Shown piece by piece: positions 30,245 through 37,022 of a stretch of 64,000 nt of DNA. Under the pieces are notes generated by a model, which did not search any database, was not told where the DNA came from, and was given only the letters and a program-made list of their open reading frames with translations. This DNA is from an uncultured Sphingomonadaceae bacterium (GTDB lineage: Bacteria; Pseudomonadota; Alphaproteobacteria; Sphingomonadales; Sphingomonadaceae): positions 360,253 through 424,252 of the forward strand of contig CALLJS010000010.1 of the NCBI GenBank assembly GCA_938050045.1, in the 5' to 3' direction. Positions within the stretch are counted from its first letter, which is position 1. Each line of letters opens with the position of its first letter. Made by a program: the position numbers and the translations under genes.

Positions 30245-30264
30245 ATATAAAGATATCTTTATAT
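30245..30264 (-). promoter_or_regulatory. Perfect 20-bp palindrome upstream of ahcY, candidate SahR operator
   Basis: ATATAAAGATATCTTTATAT is a perfect palindrome centred on GATATC, 89 nt before the ahcY GTG. ArsR-type SAH-responsive regulators (SahR) are known to control ahcY and methionine-cycle genes in Proteobacteria through AT-rich palindromes of this kind. The exact consensus match is from memory and unverified. The divergent peroxiredoxin gene starts 199 nt away. No regulator gene is in the window. Confidence 0.6.
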
Positions 30265-30411
30265 AATATTTTATTGTCTTCATGCTTTTACGATATAAAT
30301 TGGTTGCTTATGCAGCCATAAAAAATGAGAAAGATTTTTGGCAATCATTGATTTACCATTATTAATCTCTATGTCATCTCTATCGAAATTAAGATGATAA
30401 TTTTTCCTATC

Positions 30412-30432
30412 AAATGGGAAAGATTCCCATTT
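30412..30432. promoter_or_regulatory. 9-bp inverted repeat upstream of the peroxiredoxin gene
   Basis: AAATGGGAA (30412-30420) and TTCCCATTT (30424-30432) are perfect arms around AGA, about 30 nt before the ATG. It could be an operator or an mRNA leader hairpin. The rest of the 307-nt ahcY/peroxiredoxin intergenic region is AT-rich with no ORF or RNA I recognise, apart from the ahcY palindrome. Confidence 0.4.
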
Positions 30433-30462
30433 TCAAAGCAATAATAATAAGAGGACATAGAT

Positions 30463-30942
30463 ATGAGCATCGCAATCGGAAGCAAAATACCAGAAACCAA
30501 TTTGGTTAAAGCCACAAAAAATGGCCCAGAGCAAATTTCATCCCATGATTATTTTAAGGGTAAAAAAGTAGCGCTTTTCTCTGTACCTGGTGCCTTCACT
30601 CCAACTTGTTCTGTCAAGCATTTACCAGGTTATGTTGAAAAAGCCGATGCGTTAAAAGCAAAAGGCATTGATGCCATTGCTTGTACAGCCGTAAACGATG
30701 CGTTCGTAATGGGCGCATGGAACGGCGCGGCTGGTTCAGAAGCTATTGAAATGCTTGCTGATGGCAATGGTGATTTTGCGAATGCTCTTGGTTTAGAAAT
30801 GGATGCTAGCGCATTTGGCATGGGCAAACGTGGGCAACGCTATTCTATGGTGATTAACGATGGTGTGGTTGAACAGTTAAATGTCGAAGCCCCTGGAGAT
30901 TTCAAAGTTTCTTCAGCAGAATATATGGTAGAGCAATTATAA
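30463..30942 (+). CDS. Peroxiredoxin of the Prx5 (redoxin/AhpC-TSA) group
   Basis: Reduces hydrogen and organic peroxides with thiol donors. The 159-residue protein carries the peroxidatic site PGAFTPTCSVKHLPGY, with Cys near residue 49, and the later Arg in MGKRGQRYSMVINDGVVEQL. The Prx5-type start GSKIPETNL is present. AAGAGGA lies 9 nt before the ATG. It is divergent from ahcY and is followed by a strong hairpin shared with the convergent peptidase gene. The electron donor (thioredoxin, glutaredoxin) is not known. Confidence 0.93.
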   Translation: MSIAIGSKIPETNLVKATKNGPEQISSHDYFKGKKVALFSVPGAFTPTCSVKHLPGYVEKADALKAKGIDAIACTAVNDAFVMGAWNGAAGSEAIEMLADGNGDFANALGLEMDASAFGMGKRGQRYSMVINDGVVEQLNVEAPGDFKVSSAEYMVEQL

Positions 30943-30977
30943 TAGATGGCTTGGGTGTTCAGCCCGAGCTTTTGGTG

Positions 30978-31006
30978 GCAAAAAAGGCGGCTCAATGGCC
31001 GCCTTT
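30978..31006 (-). terminator. Rho-independent terminator between peroxiredoxin and M2 peptidase
   Basis: AAAGGCGGC (30983-30991) and GCCGCCTTT (30998-31006) make a perfect 9-bp stem with a 6-nt loop. On the minus strand it is followed by a run of six T, best for the peptidase gene. On the plus strand TTTCCTTTG follows, so it may work in both directions. Confidence 0.85.
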
Positions 31007-31026
31007 CCTTTGCATAATCGGCTTAT

Positions 31027-32871
31027 TTACCAACCTTTGGTCTTGCCTTTATTTTGCTCTTTGAGCCAATCTTGTAAGGGCTTGAAATATTCCAGCATCG
31101 CTTTACCCGACATTTCACGCGAGCCTGTAAATCCCTCTAATGCATCGGGCCAAGGCTTCGAGGCGCCTAATTCTAACATGCTATTTAGCTTCGCACCGAC
31201 TTCTTTATTGCCATAAAAAGAACAGCGATGCAGCGGCCCTTCCCATCCAGCGGCATCGCATGCAGCTTTATAAAATTGGAATTGCAAAATACGGGCAAGG
31301 AAATAGCGCGCATAAGGCGTGTTTCCAGGGATATGATATTTTGCACCTGGATCAAAAGCATCCGATGGACGTTCAACAGGGGGCATTATACCCTGATATT
31401 CGCGCTTTAGCTCATGCCAAGAATTATTATAATCAGCAGGTTTAATCTCTCCAGAAAATACACCCCAGCGCCATTTATCTACTAACAAACCAAAGGGTAA
31501 AAATGCAACTTTATCCATAGCTTGACGCAGCAATAATCCTGTATCCTTATCTGCACCTGGAACTTGATTTTGGTCGAGCAAATTAATCTTCACAAGATAA
31601 TCAGGCGTGATTGAAAGCGCGAGCATATCGCCAATGGCTTCATGAAAACCGTCATTGGCTCCATTTAGATGCAAATAGCTCTGATCTTTATAGGCGCGTT
31701 GATAATAATTATGGCCCAATTCATGATGAACCGTGATAAAATCATCGCCATTCACTTTGATACACATTTTGATACGAATATCGTCTTTATTATCCAAATC
31801 CCAAGCCGAAGCATGGCAAACAACTTCGCGGTCTGCTGGTTTGACAAATTGCGAACGCTGCCAAAATGTTTTAGGCAATGGATCAAACCCTAGAGACGAA
31901 AAGAAATCCTCGCCAGCTTTGACCATTTTGATCGCATCATACTCTTTTTGTAGCAATAAATCGCTCATATCATAGCCAATATCGCCAGCTCCCTCAGGCG
32001 CGACTATATCATAAATATTACCCCATTCTTGAGCCCACATATTACCAAGTAAATCCGCCCGAATAGGCCCTGTTTTTGCTTGAACTGAGTCGCCATATTT
32101 TTCGTTCAACTTACCGCGAACATAAGTATGTAATTCGTCATATAATGGCTTTACGTCGAGCCATAATTTATCCATTGTTTCGGCAAATTCTTCGGCGGGC
32201 ATATCATAATTGGACCGCCACATTGCCCCAGTATCGGCAAAGCCAAGCTCTTTTGAGCCTTCATTGGCGATTTCGACCATCCGGCTATAATCATCTCTCA
32301 TCGGCCCGCCAACATTCATATGCCAGCTTGCCCACATTTCTTTCAATTCTGCTGGATTACGGTTAGTTCCCATCGCGGCTTCAATGTCACTGCCATTGAT
32401 TTCTTCGCCCCTTAAAACGCCTTTTCCTTTACCATATTGTGACTGAAGGCTGGTTGCAATTGCGCTCAATTCATCAGCCGCTCCAGCTTTAGTAGGTGCC
32501 GGCATTACGATACCGCCGCGTAACATATCAAGCTTGCGTTTGACGACTGGGTCTAAACCATCTTGTTTTGCAAACTCCGCCGCCTGCAGCGCGAAGTCCA
32601 CAGACATTTTTGTGCCTTCTGCTCCCGAAATAGCCGCAAGCGCATCTGTGTCTTCGGTTAAATATGTAGAATTGATCCATTCAACTTTTGCGGCGTAAGT
32701 AGAAAAATCGAACAAATGTTTTTCGGCTTGCTCAACAAAATCTTTGGCGCTGGTTGCTTCAATTTTCGTATCAACAGCTCTGCTACTTGATGCTTCATCA
32801 TCTATTTTTTTACAACCATTGATAGCCAAACTCGCGGCCGCCAATGCTGTTAATGAAATCCAATTTTTCAT
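31027..32871 (-). CDS. M2-family peptidyl-dipeptidase A (ACE-like), lipoprotein
   Basis: Zinc dipeptidyl carboxypeptidase related to angiotensin-converting enzyme; bacterial members trim peptides in the periplasm. In 614 residues: an N-terminal signal with lipobox LAINGC (Cys20), an acidic linker, then a large helical domain with the zinc motif HHELGHNYYQRAY (HExxH; many family members have HEMGH) and the downstream Glu ligand in HEAIGDMLALS. A clear GGGGAGA ribosome-binding site precedes the ATG. The gene is monocistronic with a terminator just after the stop. The physiological substrate is unknown. Confidence 0.93.
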   Translation of the reverse strand: MKNWISLTALAAASLAINGCKKIDDEASSSRAVDTKIEATSAKDFVEQAEKHLFDFSTYAAKVEWINSTYLTEDTDALAAISGAEGTKMSVDFALQAAEFAKQDGLDPVVKRKLDMLRGGIVMPAPTKAGAADELSAIATSLQSQYGKGKGVLRGEEINGSDIEAAMGTNRNPAELKEMWASWHMNVGGPMRDDYSRMVEIANEGSKELGFADTGAMWRSNYDMPAEEFAETMDKLWLDVKPLYDELHTYVRGKLNEKYGDSVQAKTGPIRADLLGNMWAQEWGNIYDIVAPEGAGDIGYDMSDLLLQKEYDAIKMVKAGEDFFSSLGFDPLPKTFWQRSQFVKPADREVVCHASAWDLDNKDDIRIKMCIKVNGDDFITVHHELGHNYYQRAYKDQSYLHLNGANDGFHEAIGDMLALSITPDYLVKINLLDQNQVPGADKDTGLLLRQAMDKVAFLPFGLLVDKWRWGVFSGEIKPADYNNSWHELKREYQGIMPPVERPSDAFDPGAKYHIPGNTPYARYFLARILQFQFYKAACDAAGWEGPLHRCSFYGNKEVGAKLNSMLELGASKPWPDALEGFTGSREMSGKAMLEYFKPLQDWLKEQNKGKTKGW

Positions 32872-32972
32872 ATATTCTCCCCATTTTTTTGGCTTTGTAA
32901 TTTTAGTAAGAAATGAAACTTATTTTCATTGGGGTCAAGGATTAACAATGATATTAGAGTAAGAAAATATCT

Positions 32973-33500
32973 TCATGCTTTCTTTTTGATCTTATCCCAT
33001 AATATTGTTCCAACTAAACCAAGAAATGTGATCAAAAATGCAATATTTTTAGCAGAGCCAACGGCTGCAGCCGCCGATGACAGCGCATCGGAACCGTGCA
33101 TAGAAAATAGTTGGATAATCTGAGCAATAGTCTCAATATAATCTGTCACAAAGAATATTGTGGCCGCAGCAATAACCAATGCCCCAATACGCCTAACAAA
33201 TAAACGAGCATCATAGCGCAGCAATATACCACCGCAAATTGACCCTAAGGAATATATAGCGATGAAAAATAAATCTATTACCATGCTAATCTTTGCATAT
33301 AGTATCAGATTAGCTGCTGCCCACGCCCATTGAATTTCATCTATTCTCGCGGCTGAACCTGCGCTTTGATGATCGCTCATCGCCATGGGTGATATATCGG
33401 TAATGAGCAGCAAATTACCGAAAATCATCGCGATCAATAATAAAATCCCCAGCAACCACAAACGAATGAAATTTTTGAGTGCAAAATCTTTCATTATCAT
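32973..33500 (-). CDS. Four-helix inner-membrane protein of unknown function
   Basis: I do not recognise a named family. The 175-residue product has hydrophobic segments at about 10-33 (FIRLWLLGILLLIAMIFGNL), 65-95, 105-125 and 150-168, with a basic end (DKIKKKA). The start overlaps the stop of the upstream alpha/beta hydrolase by 4 nt, so the two are probably co-expressed. No catalytic motif is visible. Confidence 0.75.
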   Translation of the reverse strand: MIMKDFALKNFIRLWLLGILLLIAMIFGNLLLITDISPMAMSDHQSAGSAARIDEIQWAWAAANLILYAKISMVIDLFFIAIYSLGSICGGILLRYDARLFVRRIGALVIAAATIFFVTDYIETIAQIIQLFSMHGSDALSSAAAAVGSAKNIAFLITFLGLVGTILWDKIKKKA

Positions 33501-34267
33501 TGCCCCCTAAAAAAATGAGCAATTTTCTCACCCAATGATTTTTGCACAACCGATGACATATGATTACCAGCTATTTCTTCAAACCGCCCATTCATCAGAT
33601 TATTGGCCAATGTCTGTCCTTCTCCATTATCTTTATCTTGATCGCCGCATATTACAATTGTTGCTATATTGATTTCTTTTAGCACTTCTACATTAAGCGA
33701 ACCAAAGCTGCGCAATAAATGGCCCGCTGCAATAGGATCTATTCCAGTTGTTTTCATAAATTGTACAGCCATATAATAAGGATCGCCGCGCTCTGTGCTA
33801 TGATAATGATCGACAACATCTAGGAAAAAATTTTGGCGTTTACCCCAACCATTTAACCCTTCCCAACCCATGCCGCTTAACGCTAAACGTACAGGACGCG
33901 CTCCATTAATCACTAGTTTCGCGCATGTCCGCGCGCCCAACGAAAAACCCGCTAAATAATAATCATCCAAATTTAGATAATCTATCAAGCCCTCAATATC
34001 TTTTACAATGACATTTTCAGGATAATAAATGGCCTCATGCGGCGCATCGCTGTCTCCATGCGCTCTGAAATCGGGCATAATCAGGCGAAAGCCAGCATTC
34101 GCCAATGTTTCAGCATGACCATATTTAATCCAATTTACATAAGCATTGGAAAATAGGCCATGCAGCAAAAGCAAGGGCCGTCCCGCGCCAACTTCATGAA
34201 CTTTCAGTGCGGCGCCATCAAAAGATATAAAATCAAAGGTTCTCAAATCAGAAGATTCTGTGGTCAA
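33497..34267 (-). CDS. Alpha/beta hydrolase
   Basis: Serine hydrolase fold, 256 residues. The oxyanion region LLLHGLFSNAYVNW, the nucleophile elbow YLAGFSLGARTC (GxSxG, Ser about residue 109), a likely acid in VICGDQDKDNG and the C-terminal His in IAGNHMSSV complete a catalytic triad. No signal peptide is seen. It is followed at 4-nt overlap by a membrane protein and preceded by a DsbA-fold gene with a 1-nt gap. The substrate is unknown. Confidence 0.9.
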   Translation of the reverse strand: MTTESSDLRTFDFISFDGAALKVHEVGAGRPLLLLHGLFSNAYVNWIKYGHAETLANAGFRLIMPDFRAHGDSDAPHEAIYYPENVIVKDIEGLIDYLNLDDYYLAGFSLGARTCAKLVINGARPVRLALSGMGWEGLNGWGKRQNFFLDVVDHYHSTERGDPYYMAVQFMKTTGIDPIAAGHLLRSFGSLNVEVLKEINIATIVICGDQDKDNGEGQTLANNLMNGRFEEIAGNHMSSVVQKSLGEKIAHFFRGQ

Positions 34268-34268
34268 T

Positions 34269-34922
34269 TTATCTTTCCTTTGGTTTCAGACCCAATTGTT
34301 TCATCCGCCATAAAGCCATTTCAATGCGGTCTTGACCGAAAAATGGTTCATTTTTTATAACAAGTGTGGGAACACCCCAATGTCCCGAGGCTTCCAAAGA
34401 AACTTGATTTTCTGCAATTTCTGCATCTAATTTTTCAGCATCATCGGTCGCTTCGCTATGCATAGCATCAAAATCTAAGCCCACATCAGCGGCAGCATTG
34501 CGAAGATGATCGCCTTTATCCCAGTCTTTGACACCACCCCAAATTAATTTGGAAACATTATTACAAAAATTGAGGCTTTGTCCGCGTCGCGCTGCTATTT
34601 GGCCCAATCGCGTAAGTCTAAAAATATAAGGTTGCTCAGATGCTATCTCTCTTGTCGTCATATTTTGCACGATGGGGTCAGGGCTAGGTATTGAAAATTC
34701 TATATTATGAAATTGAGCAACGCGCATCATATCGCGCATTGTATATCCAAGCCAGTTGGGATGGTTTTGTTCAAAAAAATTGGGTTTGCGAATAGCCAAA
34801 GGATATACTGGACGCAATTTTATATGAAGATCATATCGATCTGCAATATCTGCATAACGTTGCGTGGCCAAATAGCTATAAGGTGATCGAAAGGACCAAA
34901 ATAATTCTGTTTCTAATGTCAT
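34269..34922 (-). CDS. DsbA-fold protein of the 2-hydroxychromene-2-carboxylate isomerase family
   Basis: Thioredoxin-fold (GST kappa-like) protein without a CxxC site. The segment ELFWSFRSPYSYLATQRY, with SPYSYL replacing the redox cysteines, is typical of HCCA isomerase homologues that act with glutathione in aromatic degradation or conjugate metabolism. Another landmark is SGHWGVPTLVIKNEPFFGQD. The frame extends 18 codons upstream, but MTLETELFWSFRSPYSYLA at 34922 is the family-like start, giving 217 residues. It lies 1 nt upstream of the hydrolase gene. No aromatic pathway genes are near, so the substrate is open. Confidence 0.85.
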   Translation of the reverse strand: MTLETELFWSFRSPYSYLATQRYADIADRYDLHIKLRPVYPLAIRKPNFFEQNHPNWLGYTMRDMMRVAQFHNIEFSIPSPDPIVQNMTTREIASEQPYIFRLTRLGQIAARRGQSLNFCNNVSKLIWGGVKDWDKGDHLRNAAADVGLDFDAMHSEATDDAEKLDAEIAENQVSLEASGHWGVPTLVIKNEPFFGQDRIEMALWRMKQLGLKPKER

Positions 34923-34955
34923 AATAACACTATGCCCACATTTTAGCTGGCTTGC

Positions 34956-34988
34956 AAAATAAAAAGGGCCGCCCAAATAGCAGCCCTT
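34956..34988 (-). terminator. Rho-independent terminator of the serine-rich PEP-CTERM gene
   Basis: On the minus strand AAGGGCTGC and GCGGCCCTT form a 9-bp stem with one G-U pair and a 7-nt loop, followed by TTTTTATTTT. It lies about 21 nt past the stop at 35010, between that gene and the DsbA-fold gene start. Confidence 0.85.
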
Positions 34989-35009
34989 ATTTTGAGAATT
35001 AGATTATTA

Positions 35010-36011
35010 TTAGGATTTTTTACGGCGGCGACCTAACGCCAAACCAGCTAAGCCTAAACCCAAAAGCCCCAATATACCAGGAGCAGGAACATCTGTACCT
35101 CCGCCTGTTGAACCAGTAGAGCCGCCAGAAGAACTTGATGAGCTGCTGCTTGAAGAACTGCTGCTTGACGAGCTACTGCTTGACGAGCTACTGCTTGAAG
35201 AACTGCTGCTTGACGAGCTCGATGAGCCGCCAAAGCTAGAGGAACCGCTGCTAGTTGCACCCGAACTTGTAGCACCAGAGCTGGTCGAAGACGAACTACT
35301 CGAGGAGCTGCTAGATGAGCTACTAGCCCCGCCCGTGCTGCTGCTCACGCCGCCTGTGCTGCTGCTCACGCCGCCTGTGCTGCTGCTCACGCCGCCCGTG
35401 CTACTGCTTACGCCGCCCGTGCTACTGCTTACGCCGCCCGTGCTACTGCTTACGCCGCCCGTGCTACTGCTCACGCCGCCCGTGCTACTGCTCACGCCGC
35501 CTGTGCTGCTGCTTACGCCACCTGAACTGCTGGATGTACTAACACCGCCACTGCTAGTCGATACGCCGCCGCTGCTGGTCGATGAACTAACAGCACCTGA
35601 AGATGTGCTTACGCCACCACTACTTGTCGAAGAGCTTACGCCGCCATTGCTGCTCGATACACCGCCGCTGCTTGTGGAAGTAGAAGAACCGCTGCTTGTT
35701 GATGAAATTATTGTGCCACCAGAGCTAGACGATGTGGACGCCCCTTTTCCAGAGGAAGAAGAGCCTTTACCAGAACTAGATGAACCAAAGAATCTGTCAA
35801 AAAAACCATATTCATTTCTAGATTTTTGTTTTGAACTTTCAGTAAGCCCCACTGTATCAAACTTTTCAGAGCCATTAAATTCATCATATTGGACAGCTTC
35901 ATCAGCTTGAGCCGCAATTGCAATATTAACTGAATTTGGTGCCGCTTGGGCTACGCTCATTATCGCACAACTTGCAAATAATGCCGCGAATTTAAGTGAA
36001 TCATTATTCAT
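35010..36011 (-). CDS. Serine-rich repeat protein with PEP-CTERM-type sorting tail
   Basis: Exported surface protein of 333 residues. It has an N-terminal signal peptide (MNNDSLKFAALFASCAIMSV, then AQA-A cleavage), a short acidic segment to about residue 75, and a low-complexity Ser/Gly/Thr region to about 300. That region includes nine tandem GGVSSST heptads and 33 consecutive serines between Gly pairs at 35121-35126 and 35226-35231. The end VPAPGILGLLGLGLAGLALG followed by RRRKKS is a PEP-CTERM signal: motif, membrane helix, basic tail. It is recognised by an exosortase, not present in this window. Ser-rich tracts in such proteins are likely glycosylation targets. A sigma-54-type promoter lies upstream and a terminator downstream. 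Confidence 0.9.
   Translation of the reverse strand: MNNDSLKFAALFASCAIMSVAQAAPNSVNIAIAAQADEAVQYDEFNGSEKFDTVGLTESSKQKSRNEYGFFDRFFGSSSSGKGSSSSGKGASTSSSSGGTIISSTSSGSSTSTSSGGVSSSNGGVSSSTSSGGVSTSSGAVSSSTSSGGVSTSSGGVSTSSSSGGVSSSTGGVSSSTGGVSSSTGGVSSSTGGVSSSTGGVSSSTGGVSSSTGGVSSSTGGVSSSTGGASSSSSSSSSSSSSTSSGATSSGATSSGSSSFGGSSSSSSSSSSSSSSSSSSSSSSSSSSSSSSSSSGGSTGSTGGGTDVPAPGILGLLGLGLAGLALGRRRKKS
35335..35523 (-). repeat. Nine 21-bp tandem repeats encoding GGVSSST
   Basis: Nine back-to-back copies of a 21-bp unit, plus-strand form GTGCTRCTGCTYACGCCGCC plus one pyrimidine. The copies differ mainly by third-position transitions, and the last is the most diverged. The array stays in frame in the PEP-CTERM gene. 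Copy number could change by slippage without breaking the frame. Confidence 0.95.
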
Positions 36012-36089
36012 ACTATTTTCCTAATCACTAAGACCAAGCTACATTGTCATTGTTTATAATTATATATTCGGTCTACCATCAGCTCTATA

Positions 36090-36105
36090 TGCAACTTTCA
36101 TACCA
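36090..36105 (-). promoter_or_regulatory. Sigma-54-type promoter of the serine-rich PEP-CTERM gene
   Basis: On the minus strand TGGTATGAAAGTTGCA shows GG (36104-36103) and GC (36092-36091) separated by exactly 10 nt. The -24/-12 consensus is TGGCACG-N4-TTGC. The -12 element is about 80 nt before the ATG. PEP-CTERM genes of other bacteria are known to depend on RpoN and PrsR, which supports the call. Confidence 0.65.
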
Positions 36106-36185
36106 TCTAAAATTTGATGTCTATATCAATAGCTTGAATATAAAATGAAATCTTGATCTATACATAGTGTAAGTGATTCCGACAC

Positions 36186-36206
36186 AAAAGGCCTCCGAAG
36201 AGGCCT
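36186..36206 (-). terminator. Rho-independent terminator with UUCG loop after the second PEP-CTERM gene
   Basis: On the minus strand AGGCCTC-TTCG-GAGGCCT is a perfect 7-bp stem closed by a C(UUCG)G tetraloop and followed by TTTGTG. It lies 34 nt past the stop at 36240. Confidence 0.85.
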
Positions 36207-36239
36207 AATGCTTGTTAAACATATTTTGTAAATTATTAA

Positions 36240-36833
36240 TTATTTACTCTTTTTGCGGCGACCAAAAGCTAAACCAGCAATACCTAGGCCTAATAGACCC
36301 AAAATCCCTGGAGCTGGTACTGATGTTCCGCCGCCAGAACTGCCCGAAGGTCCACTTGGGCCACCGCTACTGCCAACGCCTCCGGTGCTGCTCAAACCGC
36401 CTGTACTCGTTGATGATGGTGGTACTGGCGAAAATGGTCCAGGAAGATCAAATGGCGCACCTTTACCTGATGGGTCTACTGCACGAGTCCATAATGATAC
36501 TGTACCATTGCCTCTGAAACGAATGACAGGCTCTTTAGATCTTACCACGGGTCTAAAATCTGTACCTCCGTTATTTATCGTTCCTCTGGCACCCGTAAAT
36601 CTGTAAGCTCCGCGCGGCCTATCTGGGTTAAAGGATGAAAAGTCTGCACCAGAGTAAGTTACATTGGTTCCTGAACCAACATAGGTAGCCGTGCCTCTAT
36701 CGGTATCAACACTCAATACCACTGGGTTTCCTGCTAAACTCGTATTATATGAGAATATTTCAGCATGAGCCAATGTTGAAACAGATGCGGCCGCAATAAT
36801 GGCAGCAGCTTTAAAAGAATTAAATTTATTCAT
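36240..36833 (-). CDS. PEP-CTERM-tailed exported protein
   Basis: Exported protein of 197 residues with signal peptide MNKFNSFKAAAIIAAASVST ending LAHA, and a central part (about 25-120) rich in beta-type sequence: FSYNTSLAGNPVVLSVDTD and RFTGARGTINNGGTDFRP. A Gly/Ser/Pro linker follows, then the tail VPAPGILGLLGLGIAGLAFG with RRKKSK. The tail is nearly identical to that of the neighbouring serine-rich protein, so the two share sorting and perhaps origin. The ATG at 36833 is chosen because AAGGAA lies 8 nt before it and it opens the signal peptide; the frame extends 7 codons further. The function of the central domain is unknown. A sigma-54-type promoter lies 67-82 nt upstream. Confidence 0.87.
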   Translation of the reverse strand: MNKFNSFKAAAIIAAASVSTLAHAEIFSYNTSLAGNPVVLSVDTDRGTATYVGSGTNVTYSGADFSSFNPDRPRGAYRFTGARGTINNGGTDFRPVVRSKEPVIRFRGNGTVSLWTRAVDPSGKGAPFDLPGPFSPVPPSSTSTGGLSSTGGVGSSGGPSGPSGSSGGGTSVPAPGILGLLGLGIAGLAFGRRKKSK

Positions 36834-36884
36834 TATACATTTCCTTGTTTGCAATATGAGCAGTCACAATAGTTGTATGAACTA

Positions 36885-36901
36885 CTTAACAAAGTGTTAA
36901 G
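36885..36901. promoter_or_regulatory. 7-bp inverted repeat overlapping the -12 region of the PEP-CTERM promoter
   Basis: CTTAACA (36885-36891) and TGTTAAG (36895-36901) are perfect arms around AAG. The repeat spans from the -12 element to the predicted transcription start of the 36240-36833 gene. It could bind a repressor or form a hairpin at the mRNA 5' end. Confidence 0.4.
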
Positions 36902-36915
36902 CAACGATCATGCCA
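36900..36915 (-). promoter_or_regulatory. Sigma-54-type promoter of the second PEP-CTERM gene
   Basis: On the minus strand TGGCATGATCGTTGCT has GG (36914-36913) and GC (36902-36901) with 10 nt between, matching TGGCACG-N4-TTGCW at all but one position. The predicted start of transcription is about 55 nt before the ATG at 36833. It is the better of two such promoters in this cluster. Confidence 0.72.
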
Positions 36916-37022
36916 TTCAAGAAAAATTATTTATAAACAAAGGGTAAGAAAGATATATTCCAAAAATTTATCCATATAATAACTATATCTGTAAAGAAAA
37001 CCGACAAAATTTTAACGGATTT

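Noticed and set aside
30156..30300. SAH or SAM riboswitch in the ahcY leader
   Set aside because: No conserved pseudoknot core or GC-rich helices of the known classes are visible; the dominant feature is a DNA-like AT palindrome.
35335..35523. CRISPR-like array
   Set aside because: Units are 21 bp with no spacers and lie in frame in a coding region; no cas genes are near.
35335..35910. Plus-strand ORF of 191 codons rich in PPVLLLT repeats
   Set aside because: It is the antisense shadow of the GGVSSST array in the minus-strand PEP-CTERM gene; it has no ribosome-binding site or recognisable domain, and the minus-strand frame has signal peptide, sorting tail, promoter and terminator.
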